This document shows positions 1 to 7,774 of a stretch of DNA of 64,000 nt, one piece after another. A program made the translations under genes and the position numbers. Numbering within the stretch: position 1 is the first letter of the stretch; each line of letters begins with the position of its first letter. The notes beneath the pieces are model-generated. The model did no database searches and was not told the DNA's origin. It was given only the letters and a program-made list of their open reading frames with translations. The DNA comes from Azohydromonas sediminis (GTDB lineage: Bacteria > Pseudomonadota > Gammaproteobacteria > Burkholderiales > Burkholderiaceae_C), in contig NZ_QOAZ01000011.1 of assembly GCF_003574675.1 (NCBI RefSeq), positions 33,240-97,239 of the forward strand. Direction: 5' to 3'.

Positions 1-73
1 GCACCTCGACGAGCGTGAAGCCGCGCGTACCGCGGCGGCGCGGTGGGCCGAAGTCGCTGTGAAGACGGGCCAT
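1..73 (-). CDS. gspJ: Type II secretion minor pseudopilin GspJ, 5' fragment
   Basis: Only the first 24 codons are inside the window; the gene continues past the left edge. The visible N-terminus has a short basic leader ending in RGTRG, then FTLVEV. This is the prepilin peptidase site (G|F with Glu at +5) of a type IV pilin-like protein. GspJ is a minor pseudopilin that builds the tip of the periplasmic pseudopilus with GspI and GspK. The ATG lies one base after the gspI stop, consistent with translational coupling. Assignment as GspJ rather than another pseudopilin rests on gene order G-H-I-J. Confidence 0.75.
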   Translation of the reverse strand, partial: MARLHSDFGPPRRRGTRGFTLVEV

Positions 74-74
74 C

Positions 75-458
75 TCAAAAGCGCGGCAGCACCGTCGACA
101 GCGTCAGCAGCGGCTGCCCGGCCTCGTCGGCGATGCGGGCATCGACGCGGCGGAAATTGGGGTTCGGCGTCGCGCGCACCTCGAGCCGCCCGGCGTAGGT
201 ACGGCCGAGCTGCTCGCACGCGAAGTCGCTGTCGCCGATGCCGGGGAACTGGCGCGCGAGCTTCAGCTCGGTCAGCCGGTTGTCGGCACACCACTGCGCC
301 GCGGTCACGTCGACGAGCCGCTGCGTGTTGCCGCTCAGCGCGCCGGCGGCCTTCAGGCCGGCGCCGAGCGTGATCGCGACGATGGCCAGCGCGACCAGCG
401 TCTCGACGAGCGTGAACCCTGCAGCGCCGCGGCGGCGGTGGCGTGCCGCCGAGGTCAT
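75..458 (-). CDS. gspI: Type II secretion minor pseudopilin GspI
   Basis: A 127-residue protein with a 14-residue basic leader, a prepilin peptidase site GAAG|FTLVET (Glu at +5 of the mature protein) and one hydrophobic helix to about residue 40. It carries the NRLTELKLA-type stretch of the GspI family at about residues 60-68 and two further cysteines at positions 57 and 81. GspI seeds the pseudopilus tip with GspJ and GspK. Its ATG overlaps the gspH stop by four bases (ATGA), so the genes are one transcription unit. Length fits the family. Confidence 0.9.
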   Translation of the reverse strand: MTSAARHRRRGAAGFTLVETLVALAIVAITLGAGLKAAGALSGNTQRLVDVTAAQWCADNRLTELKLARQFPGIGDSDFACEQLGRTYAGRLEVRATPNPNFRRVDARIADEAGQPLLTLSTVLPRF

Positions 459-904
459 GGCGTGACCGGCGCCGACGGCGCGAACGGCGCGAGCCCGTCG
501 GTGGCCAGCGTCAGCCGCTGCGCGCCCAGCCGCAGCACGATGGCCTGCGGCGGCAGCAGCGGCTCGGGGCCGAGCACGAGCGCGCGCGCGCCGACGATCT
601 GCGCGCCGACGTCGGCGTCGAGCCAGCGCGACGGCAGCGGCGTCGCCGACGGCAGGCCGACGAAGCGAAAGTGCGCGCCCGACGGGTCGTCGGCGGCCGC
701 CAGCTCGAAGCGCACCGGCACGCCGGTGGCGCGCGCCTCGGCGCGCGCCGACTCGAGCAGCGCGGCCAGCCGCGCGCCCTCGCGCTCGAGGCGGTCGGCG
801 GCGCTGTCGCGCAGCGCGAGCGCGATCGCGCCGGCGCTGATCGCGACCAGCGCGACCACCACCATCAGCTCGATCAGCGTGAACCCGCGTTGGACGCGCA
901 TCAC
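455..904 (-). CDS. gspH: Type II secretion minor pseudopilin GspH
   Basis: A 149-residue pseudopilin. The seven-residue leader MMRVQRG is followed by FTLIELMVVVALVAI, a classic class III signal with cleavage after Gly7 and Glu at +5. The rest is a GspH/FimT-type beta domain, with the arginine-rich ALRDSAADRLEREGARLAAL helix extension. GspH is a minor subunit near the pseudopilus tip. It lies 24 bases after gspG and overlaps gspI, in the G-H-I-J order of T2SS operons. Confidence 0.9.
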   Translation of the reverse strand: MMRVQRGFTLIELMVVVALVAISAGAIALALRDSAADRLEREGARLAALLESARAEARATGVPVRFELAAADDPSGAHFRFVGLPSATPLPSRWLDADVGAQIVGARALVLGPEPLLPPQAIVLRLGAQRLTLATDGLAPFAPSAPVTP

Positions 905-928
905 GGGTCGTCGCGCCAGCGCGCGGCG

Positions 929-1396
929 CTACTGCCAGAACCCGATGTCGGCGTCCTTGCCTTCGCCGCCGGGCTGTCCGTCGGCGCCGAAGCTGAAGAC
1001 GTCGATCTCGCCGCGCACCCCGGGGTTCAGGTACTGGTACGGGCGGCCCCAGGGGTCGTTGGGCAGCTTCTCGACGTAGGGCTTCCAGTTCGGCGGGATC
1101 GGGCCGGTGGTGGGCCGGCGCACCAGCGCGTCGAGCCCCTGCTCGGCGGTCGGGTAGCGCTGGTTGTCGAGGCGGTACAGCTTGAGCGCCTGCATCAGGT
1201 TGTTGACGTCGGTGCGCGCGGCGGTCACGCGCGCGTCGTCGGCGCGGTCGAGCACGTTGGGCACGATCAGCGCGGCGAGCACGCCGATGATGACGAGCAC
1301 CACCATCAGCTCGATCAGCGTGAAGCCCGCCGCGGCGCGGCGGCGCGCAACGGCAGGCAAGTCGCGGGCGGGGCGGGGTTGGGGGGGCGGGGGCAT
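929..1396 (-). CDS. gspG: Type II secretion major pseudopilin GspG
   Basis: A 155-residue major pseudopilin. After a 24-residue proline/arginine-rich leader, cleavage at G24|F25 yields FTLIELMVVLVIIGVLAALI with Glu at +5. The mature part has the GspG signatures RTDVNNLMQALKLYRLDN, RYPTAEQGLDALV and LPNDPWGRPYQYLNPG, plus a C-terminal acidic calcium-site-like region (GADGQPGGEGKDADIGFW). GspG polymerises into the periplasmic pseudopilus that pushes folded substrates through the secretin. It is the first gene of the minus-strand unit and is divergent from gspC across 55 bases. The ATG at 1396 gives a long but typical leader. Confidence 0.95.
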   Translation of the reverse strand: MPPPPQPRPARDLPAVARRRAAAGFTLIELMVVLVIIGVLAALIVPNVLDRADDARVTAARTDVNNLMQALKLYRLDNQRYPTAEQGLDALVRRPTTGPIPPNWKPYVEKLPNDPWGRPYQYLNPGVRGEIDVFSFGADGQPGGEGKDADIGFWQ

Positions 1397-1451
1397 GGCG
1401 CGCGGGAACCCGGCAGCGGGCGTGAACGGAACTTCTCAATAATAGACGCCG

Positions 1452-2042
1452 ATGATGACCCGCCTGTTTGCGTTCGTGAGCTGGGGCGCCGTGGGCGCGA
1501 GTACGGTGTTCTGGGCGCTGCGCCTGGGCGTCGAGGCGCCGCGCGCGCCGTCGTTCACGACGCCGGTGGGCCCCGCCGCGGCGATGCGCGGCGACTGGTC
1601 GCGCGTGCTCGGCGAGCCGCCGCAGGCCGCAGCGACCGACGACGGCGACGCCGACGGGGCGGTCGAGCCGGCTTCGGCGTCGCGCTTTCGCCTGTTCGGC
1701 GTCGTTGCACCGAAGACGCCGTCCGACCGCGACGGCGTCGCGCTGATCGCCGTCGACGACAAGCCCGCGCGCGCGTTTCGCGTCGGCGCCGTCGTCGATG
1801 GGCAGACCGTGCTGCGGGCCGTGCACCGGCGCGGCGCGTCGCTCGGGCCGCGCGACGGCACCGCGACGGTCGAACTCGAACTGCCGGCGCTGCCGCCGCC
1901 CGCCACCGGCGCGCTGCCGCCGGCACGCGCCGGCGCGATGCCGCCGCCGGCGCCGATGCCCGGGATGCTGCCGCGTCCGCCGGCTGTCGCTGCCCCTGCG
2001 CCGGCGCCGCCAGCGGGCGACGAACCGCCGAGCAACGACTGA
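1452..2042 (+). CDS. gspC: Type II secretion inner-membrane protein GspC (protein N-like)
   Basis: A 196-residue protein with an N-terminal membrane anchor (about residues 5-24), a GspC homology region (about residues 77-125, containing RFRLFGVVAP and AFRVGAVVDGQTVL), and a long proline/alanine-rich tail. GspC links the inner-membrane platform to the secretin GspD. It lacks a PDZ domain and is short, as in Burkholderia-type systems where gspC is transcribed away from gspG. A second in-frame ATG follows immediately at 1455, so the true start is one of two adjacent codons. Family assignment rests on the homology region and on position beside gspG. Confidence 0.8.
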   Translation: MMTRLFAFVSWGAVGASTVFWALRLGVEAPRAPSFTTPVGPAAAMRGDWSRVLGEPPQAAATDDGDADGAVEPASASRFRLFGVVAPKTPSDRDGVALIAVDDKPARAFRVGAVVDGQTVLRAVHRRGASLGPRDGTATVELELPALPPPATGALPPARAGAMPPPAPMPGMLPRPPAVAAPAPAPPAGDEPPSND

Positions 2043-2163
2043 ACCGCCGGCGCGGGCCGGCCGATTGACGGCCGCGGCGCTCAGCCCTGCAGGCCGCGGC
2101 CTCGCAGAGCTCGGCCTCTTCGCGCCGTCCCGGCCTGCACCGGCAGGCCGTGAGCCGCGGCGC

Positions 2164-3252
2164 TCAGCGTACCGAGTCGCCGGCGGTGGCGGGGATGGCG
2201 GCCGGCGCGGCATCGAGCGCGGCCGGGCGCGACGGGCCGGGCTCGTCGCCTTCGGCGACGTCGGTCAGCAGCGCGGCGGCCGACTTGACCAGCGGCCACG
2301 CGAGCGTCGCGCCGGTGCCGTCGATGCTGTCCATGCCCAGCTCGAGCAGCGCGCTCGCGTGGAACACGCCCAGCGCGTGGTCGAGGTTCTGGCGGCCGTG
2401 GCTGCGGCAGAACACGCAGTAGTCGGTGACCGGCGCTGCGATGCGCTGCGCGACGCGCAGCGCCGCGCAGGCCGCCATGCCGTCGACGAGCAGCAGCTGG
2501 CGCTTGGCGGCCACCGCGAGCATCAGGCCGGCGAGCATCGCGATCTCGAAGCCCCCGAACGCGGCCAGCACCTCGACCGGCTCGGCGACGCCGCGGTGGC
2601 GCCCCTGCGCACTCTGCGCGACGAGCAGCAGCTGCGCCAGCGTGGCCTCCGTCATCGTCGGGCCGGCCCACAGCAGGTGACGCAGCGGCACCTGCGAAAG
2701 GCGCGCGAGCACCAGCGCGGCACTGACGTCGGCGCCCACGCCGAGGCCGGCGCACAACGCGACGTTGCCTGGCATCGCCTCGGCGATCTCCATGCCGGCG
2801 CGGATCGCCGCGTGCGCCTGCTCGAGGCTCATCGCCGCGTGCACGCGCGCGTTGCGCGTGCCGTGCGCGATCTTGCGCACCAGCAGCAGCTCGTGCGCCG
2901 GCAGCGGGTCGGCGACGCCGGCGTCGACGACCGTCAGCGCGATGCCCTGCTGGCGCGCGAACACCGTCAGCGGCGAGCGCGCGTGCAGCACCTGCAGCAC
3001 CTGGTCGCGCGTGCTGCGCCCGGCCTCGGCGATGCCGTCGACGGCCAGCCCGTGATCGCTCGCGAACAGCAGCACCTGCGGGTCGCGCAGCCGCGGCTTG
3101 AGCGTGTTCTGGATCAGGCCGAGGCGCACCGCCAGCGGCTCGAGCTCGCCGAAGCTGCCGCACGTCAGGCTGCGCTTGTGCAGCTTGTCGAGCAGTGCGC
3201 GTTCGAGCAGCGGGTTCGACGTCGGGGCGACGAGCGAGCGCGAGGCGGACAT
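2164..3252 (-). CDS. CobT-family phosphoribosyltransferase-like protein with altered active site
   Basis: A 362-residue protein recognisable as nicotinate-nucleotide:dimethylbenzimidazole phosphoribosyltransferase (CobT) family. It has SDHGLAVDGIAEAG near residue 65, TVFARQQGIALTVVDAGV near residue 96 and EPVEVLAAFGGFEIAMLAG near residue 224. Real CobT makes alpha-ribazole phosphate for the lower loop of cobalamin. Here the family's KPPGSLG motif reads LTCGSFG (29-35). The position of Salmonella Glu174 is Gly169, and Glu317 is Asp311 in SIDGTGA. Both proposed catalytic glutamates are therefore missing, so normal CobT activity is doubtful. It sits 33 bases downstream of ilvA on the same strand with no cobalamin genes nearby. 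It could be a CobT paralogue with another base or role; function is unknown. Confidence 0.75.
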   Translation of the reverse strand: MSASRSLVAPTSNPLLERALLDKLHKRSLTCGSFGELEPLAVRLGLIQNTLKPRLRDPQVLLFASDHGLAVDGIAEAGRSTRDQVLQVLHARSPLTVFARQQGIALTVVDAGVADPLPAHELLLVRKIAHGTRNARVHAAMSLEQAHAAIRAGMEIAEAMPGNVALCAGLGVGADVSAALVLARLSQVPLRHLLWAGPTMTEATLAQLLLVAQSAQGRHRGVAEPVEVLAAFGGFEIAMLAGLMLAVAAKRQLLLVDGMAACAALRVAQRIAAPVTDYCVFCRSHGRQNLDHALGVFHASALLELGMDSIDGTGATLAWPLVKSAAALLTDVAEGDEPGPSRPAALDAAPAAIPATAGDSVR

Positions 3253-3285
3253 GGCCCCAGTGTATGCGCGCCCCCGCGCGACGCG

Positions 3286-4857
3286 TCAGCGCAGGAACAG
3301 GCGGTACACCGGGTTGTCGGTCTCGTCGACGTAGGGGTAGCCCAGCGTGTCGAGGAACTGCCGCAGCGCGCGGCGGTCGCCGCGCGGCACCTGGATGCCG
3401 ACCAGGATGCGGCCGTAGTCGGCGCCCTGGTTGCGGTAGTGGAACAGGCTGATGTTCCAGCCCGGGTGCATCGCCGCGAGGAACTTCATCAGCGCGCCGG
3501 GCCGCTCGGGGAACACGAAGCGGAACAGCCGCTCGTCGCGGGCGAGTTCCGAACGGCCGCCGACCATGTGGCGCACGTGCAGCTTGGCCAGCTCGTCGTC
3601 GGTGAGGTTGACGGTCGGGAATCCGTGGCGCTCGAAGTTCGCCGCGATGCGCGCCGCCTCGCCGCGCTCGTGCGTCGCGACGCCGACGAACACGTGCGCG
3701 ACCTTTGCGTCACTGATGCGGTAGTTGAACTCGGTCACGTTGCGCGGGCCCACCAGCGCGCAGAAGCGCTTGAACGAGCCGCGCTCCTCGGGGATCGTCA
3801 CCGCGAACAGCGCCTCGCGCTGCTCGCCGACCTCGGCGCGCTCGGCGACGAAGCGCAGGCGGTCGAAGTTCATGTTCGCGCCGCAGGTGATCGCCACCAG
3901 CGTCTGGTCCCGCGCGCCGGTGGCCTCGACGTACTGCTTGATCGCCGCCACGCCCAGCGCCCCGGCCGGCTCCATGATGCTGCGCGTGTCCTCGAACACG
4001 TCCTTGATCGCGGCGCACACCGCGTCGGTGTCGACGACGACGTAGTCGTCGACGAGCGCGCGCGCGAGGCGGAACGTCTCCTCGCCGACCATCTTGACCG
4101 CGGTGCCGTCGGAGAACAGCCCGACGTCGTGCAGCGCGACGCGCTTGCCGGCGCGCACCGAGCGCAGCATCGCGTCGGAGTCGCGCATCTGCACGCCGAT
4201 GACGCGCACCTCGGGGCGCACCGCCTTGATGTACGCCGCCACGCCCGAGACCAGCCCGCCGCCGCCGATGGCGACGAACACGGCGTCGATCGGCCCCGGG
4301 TGCTGGCGCAGGATCTCCATGCCGATCGTGCCCTGGCCGGCGATCACGTCGGGGTCGTCGAACGGATGCACGAAGGTCAGGCCGCGCTCGCGCTCGATCT
4401 CGAGTGCGCGCGCATAGGCGTCGGAGTAGCTGTCGCCGTGCAGCACGACGTGGCCGCCGAGCGCGCGCACCGCGTCGATCTTGAGCTGCGGCGTCGTCAC
4501 CGGCATCACGATTTCGGCGCGGCAGCCCAGCCGCTTGGCCGCGAGCGCGACGCCCTGCGCGTGGTTGCCGGCCGACGCGCAGATCACGCCGCGCGCGAGC
4601 TGTTCGGGTGCCAGGTGCGCCATCTTGTTGTACGCGCCGCGCAGCTTGAAGCTGAACACCGGCTGCTGGTCCTCGCGCTTGAGCAGCACCGTGTTGCGCA
4701 GCCGCTTCGACAGCGACCGCGCCGGCTCCAGCGGCGACTCGATCGCGACGTCGTAGACCTTGGCCGTGAGGATGCGGCGCAGGTAGTCGGGGGCGGTTTT
4801 GGACGCGCGGCGCGGTGCGCGCGGCGCTCGGTCGGCTCGGGGGCGGGCACCAGCCAT
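3286..4857 (-). CDS. ilvA: Threonine ammonia-lyase, biosynthetic (threonine dehydratase)
   Basis: A 523-residue PLP enzyme converting L-threonine to 2-oxobutanoate and ammonia, the first step of isoleucine synthesis. The catalytic domain has the PLP lysine in SFKLRGA (Lys71), the SAGNHAQGVA loop and the phosphate-binding GGGGLVSG. The C-terminus holds two ACT-like regulatory domains (beginning near EREALFAVTIPEERGSF and RLFRFVFPERPGAL), the hallmark of the isoleucine-inhibited biosynthetic form. Length fits (usually 500-515), with a slightly long arginine-rich N-terminus. I chose ATG 4857 over the upstream in-frame start at 4911 because the upstream codons lie within the leader and terminator region. 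A putative attenuator precedes it and the CobT-like gene follows. Confidence 0.95.
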   Translation of the reverse strand: MAGARPRADRAPRAPRRASKTAPDYLRRILTAKVYDVAIESPLEPARSLSKRLRNTVLLKREDQQPVFSFKLRGAYNKMAHLAPEQLARGVICASAGNHAQGVALAAKRLGCRAEIVMPVTTPQLKIDAVRALGGHVVLHGDSYSDAYARALEIERERGLTFVHPFDDPDVIAGQGTIGMEILRQHPGPIDAVFVAIGGGGLVSGVAAYIKAVRPEVRVIGVQMRDSDAMLRSVRAGKRVALHDVGLFSDGTAVKMVGEETFRLARALVDDYVVVDTDAVCAAIKDVFEDTRSIMEPAGALGVAAIKQYVEATGARDQTLVAITCGANMNFDRLRFVAERAEVGEQREALFAVTIPEERGSFKRFCALVGPRNVTEFNYRISDAKVAHVFVGVATHERGEAARIAANFERHGFPTVNLTDDELAKLHVRHMVGGRSELARDERLFRFVFPERPGALMKFLAAMHPGWNISLFHYRNQGADYGRILVGIQVPRGDRRALRQFLDTLGYPYVDETDNPVYRLFLR

Positions 4858-4909
4858 GGCGTGGGCGAATCGGTGGGGGCGGCGATGATAGCCGCCGCTC
4901 CGGCGCGAC

Positions 4910-4941
4910 AAAAAAAGAGCCCGGGGCTCGCGCCCCGGGCC
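4910..4941 (-). terminator. Intrinsic terminator in the ilvA leader (candidate attenuator or sRNA end)
   Basis: On the minus strand GCCCGGGGC, loop GCGA, GCCCCGGGC form a perfect 9-bp stem followed at once by seven T residues. It lies about 53 bases before the ilvA ATG and downstream of a sigma70-like promoter, with no gene in between. An upstream stem of CCACC and GGTGG arms lies just before it and could be part of an alternative fold. It may therefore end a leader transcript (attenuation of ilvA) or an independent RNA of about 115 nt. Confidence 0.75.
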
Positions 4942-5031
4942 CGAACCACCATTGAAGGAGGTGGAGGAGACAACCGGTGGTCGGCGTCGCGCAGCCTGCG
5001 AGGCTTGATCGCTCGTCCAAACCTTGGTGGT

Positions 5032-5060
5032 AGTCTAGCGCGAGCGATGTTGCGCTGCAA
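5032..5060 (-). promoter_or_regulatory. Sigma70-like promoter of the ilvA leader
   Basis: On the minus strand TTGCAG (5060-5055), a 17-base spacer, then TAGACT (5037-5032). Transcription would start near 5025 and run through the terminator at 4941-4910 into ilvA. Confidence 0.55.
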
Positions 5061-5080
5061 TATGCCCATGGCGCCATCGT

Positions 5081-5096
5081 TGGAGTGACCACTCCA
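5081..5096. promoter_or_regulatory. Perfect 7-bp inverted repeat between ilvA and osmC (possible operator)
   Basis: TGGAGTG, two bases, CACTCCA. It lies about 20 bp upstream of the ilvA -35 box and a similar distance upstream of a CACAAT sequence that could be the -10 of the divergent osmC-family gene. The position suits an activator or repressor site; the protein is unknown. Confidence 0.35.
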
Positions 5097-5168
5097 GACG
5101 CCCGTCGCCGCAGTGCACAATGCCACGCTTTCGCAACACCGGCACCGTCGTGGTGCAGGAGCGCACGC

Positions 5169-5594
5169 ATGGAATGCACGGTTCAGTGGCTCGCCGACAG
5201 CGGCATGGCCTTCGTCGCCGAGACGGGCAGCGGCCACCTGCTCGCGATGGACGGCGCCCCCGACGGCGGCGGGCGCAACCTGGCGCCGCGGCCGATGGAG
5301 ACGCTGCTCGCCGGCGCCGGCGGCTGCACGGCCTACGACGTCGTGCTGATCCTCAAGCGCGGCCGCCACGACGTGCGCGGCTGCCAGGTGAAGATGAGCG
5401 CCGAGCGCGCCGCCGCCGACCCCAAGGTGTTCACGCGCATCGCGCTGCACTTCGTCGTGCGCGGCAAGGGGCTGCCCGCGGCGGCCGTCGAGCGTGCGAT
5501 CGCGCTGTCGCACGAGAAGTACTGCTCGGCCACCGCGATGCTGGCCAAGACGGCCGAGATCGTGACCAGCTTCGAGATCGTCGAGACGGCCTGA
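5169..5594 (+). CDS. OsmC/Ohr-family peroxiredoxin-like protein
   Basis: A 141-residue OsmC-family protein. It has the family pattern PMETLLAGAGGCTAYDVVLIL, with one reactive cysteine in the central helix (about residue 51), and a second cysteine in HEKYCSATAML (about residue 118). OsmC proteins are small cytoplasmic dimers, some of which reduce organic hydroperoxides with a cysteine pair. This subgroup resembles the uncharacterised YhfA-type members. ATG 5169 is preceded by CAGGAG at proper spacing and gives a family-length protein; an upstream in-frame codon at 5085 would add 28 non-conserved residues. It is divergent from ilvA and convergent with coq7. Confidence 0.85.
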   Translation: MECTVQWLADSGMAFVAETGSGHLLAMDGAPDGGGRNLAPRPMETLLAGAGGCTAYDVVLILKRGRHDVRGCQVKMSAERAAADPKVFTRIALHFVVRGKGLPAAAVERAIALSHEKYCSATAMLAKTAEIVTSFEIVETA

Positions 5595-5631
5595 ACGACG
5601 CGAGCGGCATCCGACGCCGCTGCACGCCGCG

Positions 5632-6258
5632 TCAGACGCGGTGCGCCGTGACCGTCATCACCTTCGCCGCGACGCGCATCAGCAGCCGCACCGGCAGCGG
5701 CAGCTCGGCGCCGCCGGCGGCCAGCGCGTCGGCGGCGTGGCGCGCCTCGTCGACCATCATCTGCTCGACGATCGCGCGCGACGCGGTGTCGCGCGCGGGC
5801 AGGCGCTCGAGGTGCCCGGCCAGGTGCTGCTCGACCTGGCGCTCGGTCTCGACGACGAAGCCCAGGCTCACGCGGTCGCCGAAGCGCCCGGCCAGCAGGC
5901 CGATGCCGAACGCGCCGGCGTACCACAGCGGGTTGAGCCGGCTCGCGTGGTCGCCGAGTTCGTCCAGCCGCTGCTGCGTCCACGCGAGGTGGTCGGTCTC
6001 CTCGCGCGCCGCGCGCTGCATCTGCGCGCGCAGCGCGGGCGAGCGCGCGGTCAGCGCCTGCGCCTGGTACAGCGCCTGCGCGCAGACCTCGCCGACGTGG
6101 TTCACGCGCATCAGCGCGCCGGCGAGTTCGCGCTCGTCGGCGTCGAGTTCGGGTGCCGCAGCGCCCGCCGCGGGCGCCGGGCGCGACGCGTGCACGCGCC
6201 CGAAGAGGGTGCGCAATCCGTTGTCGGCGGCCACCAGCAAGGCGTCGGCGAAGCTCAT
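5632..6258 (-). CDS. coq7: Demethoxyubiquinone hydroxylase Coq7 (2-polyprenyl-3-methyl-6-methoxy-1,4-benzoquinone monooxygenase)
   Basis: A 208-residue diiron monooxygenase that hydroxylates the ring in the last hydroxylation of ubiquinone synthesis. The ferritin-like ligand set is visible: Glu in [37 protein letters not shown] and VDEARHA. A hydrophobic segment [13 protein letters not shown] suits interfacial membrane binding. Many betaproteobacteria use Coq7 in place of the flavin enzyme UbiF. Start chosen at ATG 6258, preceded by a GGGGG stretch. An ATG four codons upstream (MLGGMSF) is the alternative. The 3' end is convergent with the OsmC-family gene, 37 bases apart. Confidence 0.95.
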   Translation of the reverse strand: MSFADALLVAADNGLRTLFGRVHASRPAPAAGAAAPELDADERELAGALMRVNHVGEVCAQALYQAQALTARSPALRAQMQRAAREETDHLAWTQQRLDELGDHASRLNPLWYAGAFGIGLLAGRFGDRVSLGFVVETERQVEQHLAGHLERLPARDTASRAIVEQMMVDEARHAADALAAGGAELPLPVRLLMRVAAKVMTVTAHRV

Positions 6259-6516
6259 GCCCCCGAGCATAGCCGATCGCCGCGGCGTGACACGGTTCAC
6301 AGTCGAAAGAAGCGAGCGCATGCTCACATGTAAGTGCGTTGTATCACTGCAACAAAGTCGGGCTGCTTCACGGTTCCCCGCTAGCGCGCGGGCGAACCCG
6401 TCTGGTGCAATACGCCCCGACTTCCCGTTGCGGAGGTTACGCAGATCGACCCCGCTGCGCAGGCGGGCATCGTTCCCCGAACCGGGACTTCCCCCGTTCA
6501 ACCCTGGAGATAGGTA

Positions 6517-7650
6517 ATGAAGAAATCCCTGATTGCCCTGGCCGCAGCGCTGGTCGCGGGCGGCGCGTTCGCGCAGTCGTCGGTTACGCTGTACGGCGTC
6601 GTCGACATCGGCTACGGCGGCAAGAGCTGGAAAGACGACACGGTCGGCGACTCGAAGACGCTCGGCATCCAGGACGGCGCCATCGCCGGCAGCCGCTTCG
6701 GCTTCCGCGGCACCGAAGACCTGGGCGGCGGCCTGAAGGCCAGCTTCGTGATCGAGCAGGGCTTCAGCCCGACCAGCCAGCAGCTGACGAACCAGCGCAC
6801 GTCGACGTCGGGCCACCAGATCGACACCAACCTGAACTGGAGCCTGACGGGCCGCTCGTCGACCAGTCTGAACCGCCAGTCGTTCGTCGCGCTGAGCGGT
6901 GGCTTCGGTGAAGTGCGCCTCGGCTACCAGTACACGGTCGGCTACGAGATGTCGACGCTGGCCGGCTACAACATCGGCTCGGAAGGCGTGCACGGTGCCG
7001 ACACCTCGCGCACCTACGGTCTGGCGGCCATCGGTGGCGGGCGTGCCAACGGCATCAGCTACATCTCGCCGAAGATCGCCGGCGGCCTGACGCTGCGCCT
7101 GCAGTACGGCGCGGGCGCCAACCAGAACGAGTACGGCAGCGACCTCGAAGGCTACAAGGACGAGAAGCGCTTCGGCGTGATGGCGCAATGGGCCTCGGGC
7201 CCGCTGAGCGTCGGCGTCGGCTACACGCAGTACAAGACCGACACCGAGGCCGGTACGGCGGCGACCCCGATCTTCGCCACCGCCGACACGTCGCCGACCG
7301 CCAAGCTGACGCAGATCGGCGCCAGCTACGACTTCGGCATCGCGCGCGTGGCCGGCACCTACAACATGGGTGAAGACGCCAGCGACAACGACCTGAAGGC
7401 CTGGCAAGTCGGTGTGCGCGTGCCGTTCGGCGCCGCCGCCGTGCTGGCCACGTACGGGCAGGGCAACACCGAAAACACCGCCGGCACCAAGATCAGCGAC
7501 CACACCCAGTGGCAGCTCGGCGCGACGTACAGCCTGAGCAAGCGCACGACGGCGTACGTCTACTACGGTGTCACCGAGGACGACGGCACGAACACCAGCG
7601 CGATCGACAAGAAGACGAACTGGATCGCTGGCGTCATCCACACGTTCTGA
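6517..7650 (+). CDS. Gram-negative general porin (Burkholderia type)
   Basis: A 377-residue outer-membrane trimeric porin. It has a signal peptide [19 protein letters not shown] (cleavage before QSSVTLYG) and the betaproteobacterial start [15 protein letters not shown]. The [19 protein letters not shown] block is typical of the family, alternating beta-strands follow, and the C-terminal Phe (HTF) is recognised by the Bam complex. It would let small hydrophilic solutes pass. ATG 6517 has GGAGATAGGTA upstream. It is monocistronic, with a 258-base upstream region and a strong terminator after it. Confidence 0.95.
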   Translation: MKKSLIALAAALVAGGAFAQSSVTLYGVVDIGYGGKSWKDDTVGDSKTLGIQDGAIAGSRFGFRGTEDLGGGLKASFVIEQGFSPTSQQLTNQRTSTSGHQIDTNLNWSLTGRSSTSLNRQSFVALSGGFGEVRLGYQYTVGYEMSTLAGYNIGSEGVHGADTSRTYGLAAIGGGRANGISYISPKIAGGLTLRLQYGAGANQNEYGSDLEGYKDEKRFGVMAQWASGPLSVGVGYTQYKTDTEAGTAATPIFATADTSPTAKLTQIGASYDFGIARVAGTYNMGEDASDNDLKAWQVGVRVPFGAAAVLATYGQGNTENTAGTKISDHTQWQLGATYSLSKRTTAYVYYGVTEDDGTNTSAIDKKTNWIAGVIHTF

Positions 7651-7695
7651 TTGGGGCGCTGACCACCGCGTCAGCTACCCAAGTTCGATCTGGGA

Positions 7696-7725
7696 ACCCG
7701 CCGTGCACCGCACGGCGGGTTTTTT
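7696..7725 (+). terminator. Rho-independent terminator of the porin gene
   Basis: ACCCGCCGTG, loop CACCG, CACGGCGGGT form a perfect 10-bp stem followed by a run of T. It lies 46 bases after the porin stop. Confidence 0.92.
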
Positions 7726-7774
7726 CTTGCCCGCCTCGCGCGGCTCCCGCCTACGGCGCCCGACAATCGCCGCT

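Noticed and set aside
2071..2168. Direct repeat of GCCGCGGCGCTCAGC in the gspC / cobT-like gap
   Set aside because: Two copies of a short GC-rich word, one overlapping the gene end; too little to call an element.
75..2213. A 712-codon minus-strand frame and similar very long frames across the window
   Set aside because: They are shadows of real genes in GC-rich DNA: Arg/Pro/Ala-rich, no domain, and each covers well-recognised genes in another frame. Only the terminal part of this one (gspI) is real.
4978..5040. A peptide-mediated attenuator with a leader peptide for ilvA
   Set aside because: No start codon with a ribosome site and no run of Ile/Val/Leu/Thr codons precedes the terminator; the ATG at the terminator base lacks a ribosome site. 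RNA-only control is left open instead.
1798..5088. A 1096-codon plus-strand frame over the cobT-like gene and ilvA
   Set aside because: It is antisense to two recognised enzymes and shows no domain; kept frames have conserved motifs, this does not.
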